NCBI GenBank assembly: GCA_003566505.1
Contig: PXDA01000055.1
Coordinates: 1 to 6,261, forward strand
Length of the DNA stretch: 6,261 nt
From: Mollicutes bacterium
GTDB taxonomy: Bacteria; Bacillota_I; Bacilli_A; RF39; UBA660
Direction: 5' to 3'
A program made the position numbers and the translations under genes. The notes beneath the pieces were generated by a model. That model was not told the DNA's origin. It made no database searches and worked only from the letters and a program-made list of their open reading frames with translations. Positions 5,760 to 6,261 of this stretch are shown here, piece by piece; positions within the stretch are counted from its first letter, which is position 1, and each line of letters begins with the position of its first letter.

Positions 5760-6224
5760 ATGAACCGAGTAAATTTAGTAGGGCGGTTAACCAATAAACC
5801 AGAATTACGTTATACTAATTCACAAGTGCCATTTGCACGTTTTGGCTTAGCGGTAACACGTACCTTTAATCGTGACGAGGTAGATTTTATTAATATAGTA
5901 ACATGGCGCAAACAAGCAGAAATTGTTTGTAATTATTTAGATAAGGGCAGTTTGGTTTCGATTGATGGTCGAATTCAAACCGGATCATCTACGGATAAAG
6001 ATGGTAATAAAAGATACTTTTTTGATGTGCAAGCAGATAATGTGCAATTTTTGGAAACAAAAGCACAAGCTGAACAACGTCGCCAACAAGAAGGAAATGA
6101 TAGTGGACCTGATCCGTATGATTTTGAACAATCAAAAGAAGAATATCAAGATTTAGAAAATCAAGATGATATGTATAGTAATATGGGAGATAGCATCGCC
6201 TTAGATGATGCTGATATTGATTAA
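5760..6224 (+). CDS. ssb: single-stranded DNA-binding protein, with atypical C-terminal tip
   Basis: SSB coats single-stranded DNA during replication, repair and recombination and recruits partners through its C-terminal tip. The OB-fold spans about residues 1-100. It opens with MNRVNLVGRLTNKPELRYT, and FARFGLAVTR, VDFINIVTWRKQAEIVCNYL, KGSLVSIDGRIQT and YFFDVQADNVQFLE are all standard. A linker rich in Gln, Glu and Asp follows (about 101-140). The total of 154 residues is a little shorter than B. subtilis SsbA. The tail ends in SIALDDADID, so it is acidic as expected but lacks the terminal Pro-Phe of the usual DDDLPF/DDDIPF tip. No simple frameshift before the stop restores it. The gene begins 18 bases after rpsF, with GAAGGG upstream, and is followed closely by rpsR. 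Confidence 0.97.
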   Translation: MNRVNLVGRLTNKPELRYTNSQVPFARFGLAVTRTFNRDEVDFINIVTWRKQAEIVCNYLDKGSLVSIDGRIQTGSSTDKDGNKRYFFDVQADNVQFLETKAQAEQRRQQEGNDSGPDPYDFEQSKEEYQDLENQDDMYSNMGDSIALDDADID

Positions 6225-6235
6225 AAGGAGGAATT

Positions 6236-6261
6236 ATGGCAGCGTTTTATCGAAAAAAGAA
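6236..6261 (+). CDS. rpsR: 30S ribosomal protein bS18, N-terminal fragment
   Basis: Only eight codons and part of a ninth are in the window, reading M-A-A-F-Y-R-K-K. This resembles the MAFYRKK/MAFKRKK start of bS18 proteins in Bacillota. The identity rests mainly on position, since rpsR follows ssb in the conserved rpsF-ssb-rpsR operon, and on a strong AGGAGG (6226-6231) four bases before the ATG. It lies 11 bases after the ssb stop. Whether it is a zinc-binding (Cys-containing) bS18 cannot be seen here. Confidence 0.85.

Noticed and set aside
5962..6156. Second plus-strand frame inside ssb
   Set aside because: It lies wholly within ssb in another frame, with a low-complexity Asn/Lys/Ile-rich product and no ribosome binding site.
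1..6261. Mobile element, CRISPR array, defence system or tRNA
   Set aside because: I found no transposase or integrase, regularly spaced repeats, cloverleaf or defence-type domain. All recognised genes are core functions in conserved order.

Overview
The window is a compact, low-GC, plus-strand block of bacterial housekeeping genes. It suggests a member of the Bacillota/Mycoplasmatota side of the tree (a Bacilli, Erysipelotrichia or Acholeplasma-like lineage). The evidence is the strong AT bias, AGGAGG-type ribosome binding sites, short or overlapping gene junctions, and the order ecfA1-ecfA2-ecfT-truA-rplM-rpsI, which is the Bacillus-type arrangement. Tryptophan is encoded by TGG, and ecfT stops at a TGA, so the standard bacterial code is used and not the Mycoplasma/Spiroplasma code. 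The species cannot be named from this sequence.

Layout: (1) 1-196 is the 3' end of lon, the C-terminus of a LonA protease. (2) 252-1202 is a 316-residue, charged, helix-rich protein I do not recognise, followed by a small AT-rich hairpin. (3) 1251-4291 is a tightly coupled cluster: ecfA1, ecfA2 and ecfT encode the energising module of an ECF-type vitamin/cofactor/metal importer, and truA encodes the tRNA pseudouridine synthase. These genes overlap by 10, 11 and 4 bases. No substrate-binding S component is present. (4) 4309-5323 is a ribosomal protein unit with its own consensus promoter, a structured leader, rplM (uL13), rpsI (uS9) and a good intrinsic terminator. (5) 5359 to the right edge is a second consensus promoter and structured leader driving rpsF (bS6), ssb and the first codons of rpsR (bS18).

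The ECF module is the most interesting part. Both ATPases have Glu where the Q-loop Gln is expected, EcfA2 has Gln in place of the H-loop His, and both Ala-Arg-Gly coupling motifs of EcfT keep only the Arg (ARF and QRL). Together these suggest a lineage-specific change at the ATPase-transmembrane interface and a degenerate ATP site. A second point is that SSB ends in ...DDADID, without the terminal Pro-Phe that normally docks partner proteins. Two ribosomal leaders contain alternative hairpins that could be autoregulatory. I found no mobile element, CRISPR array, tRNA, rRNA or evidently new multi-gene system. Apart from the unknown protein, the region is ordinary core genome.
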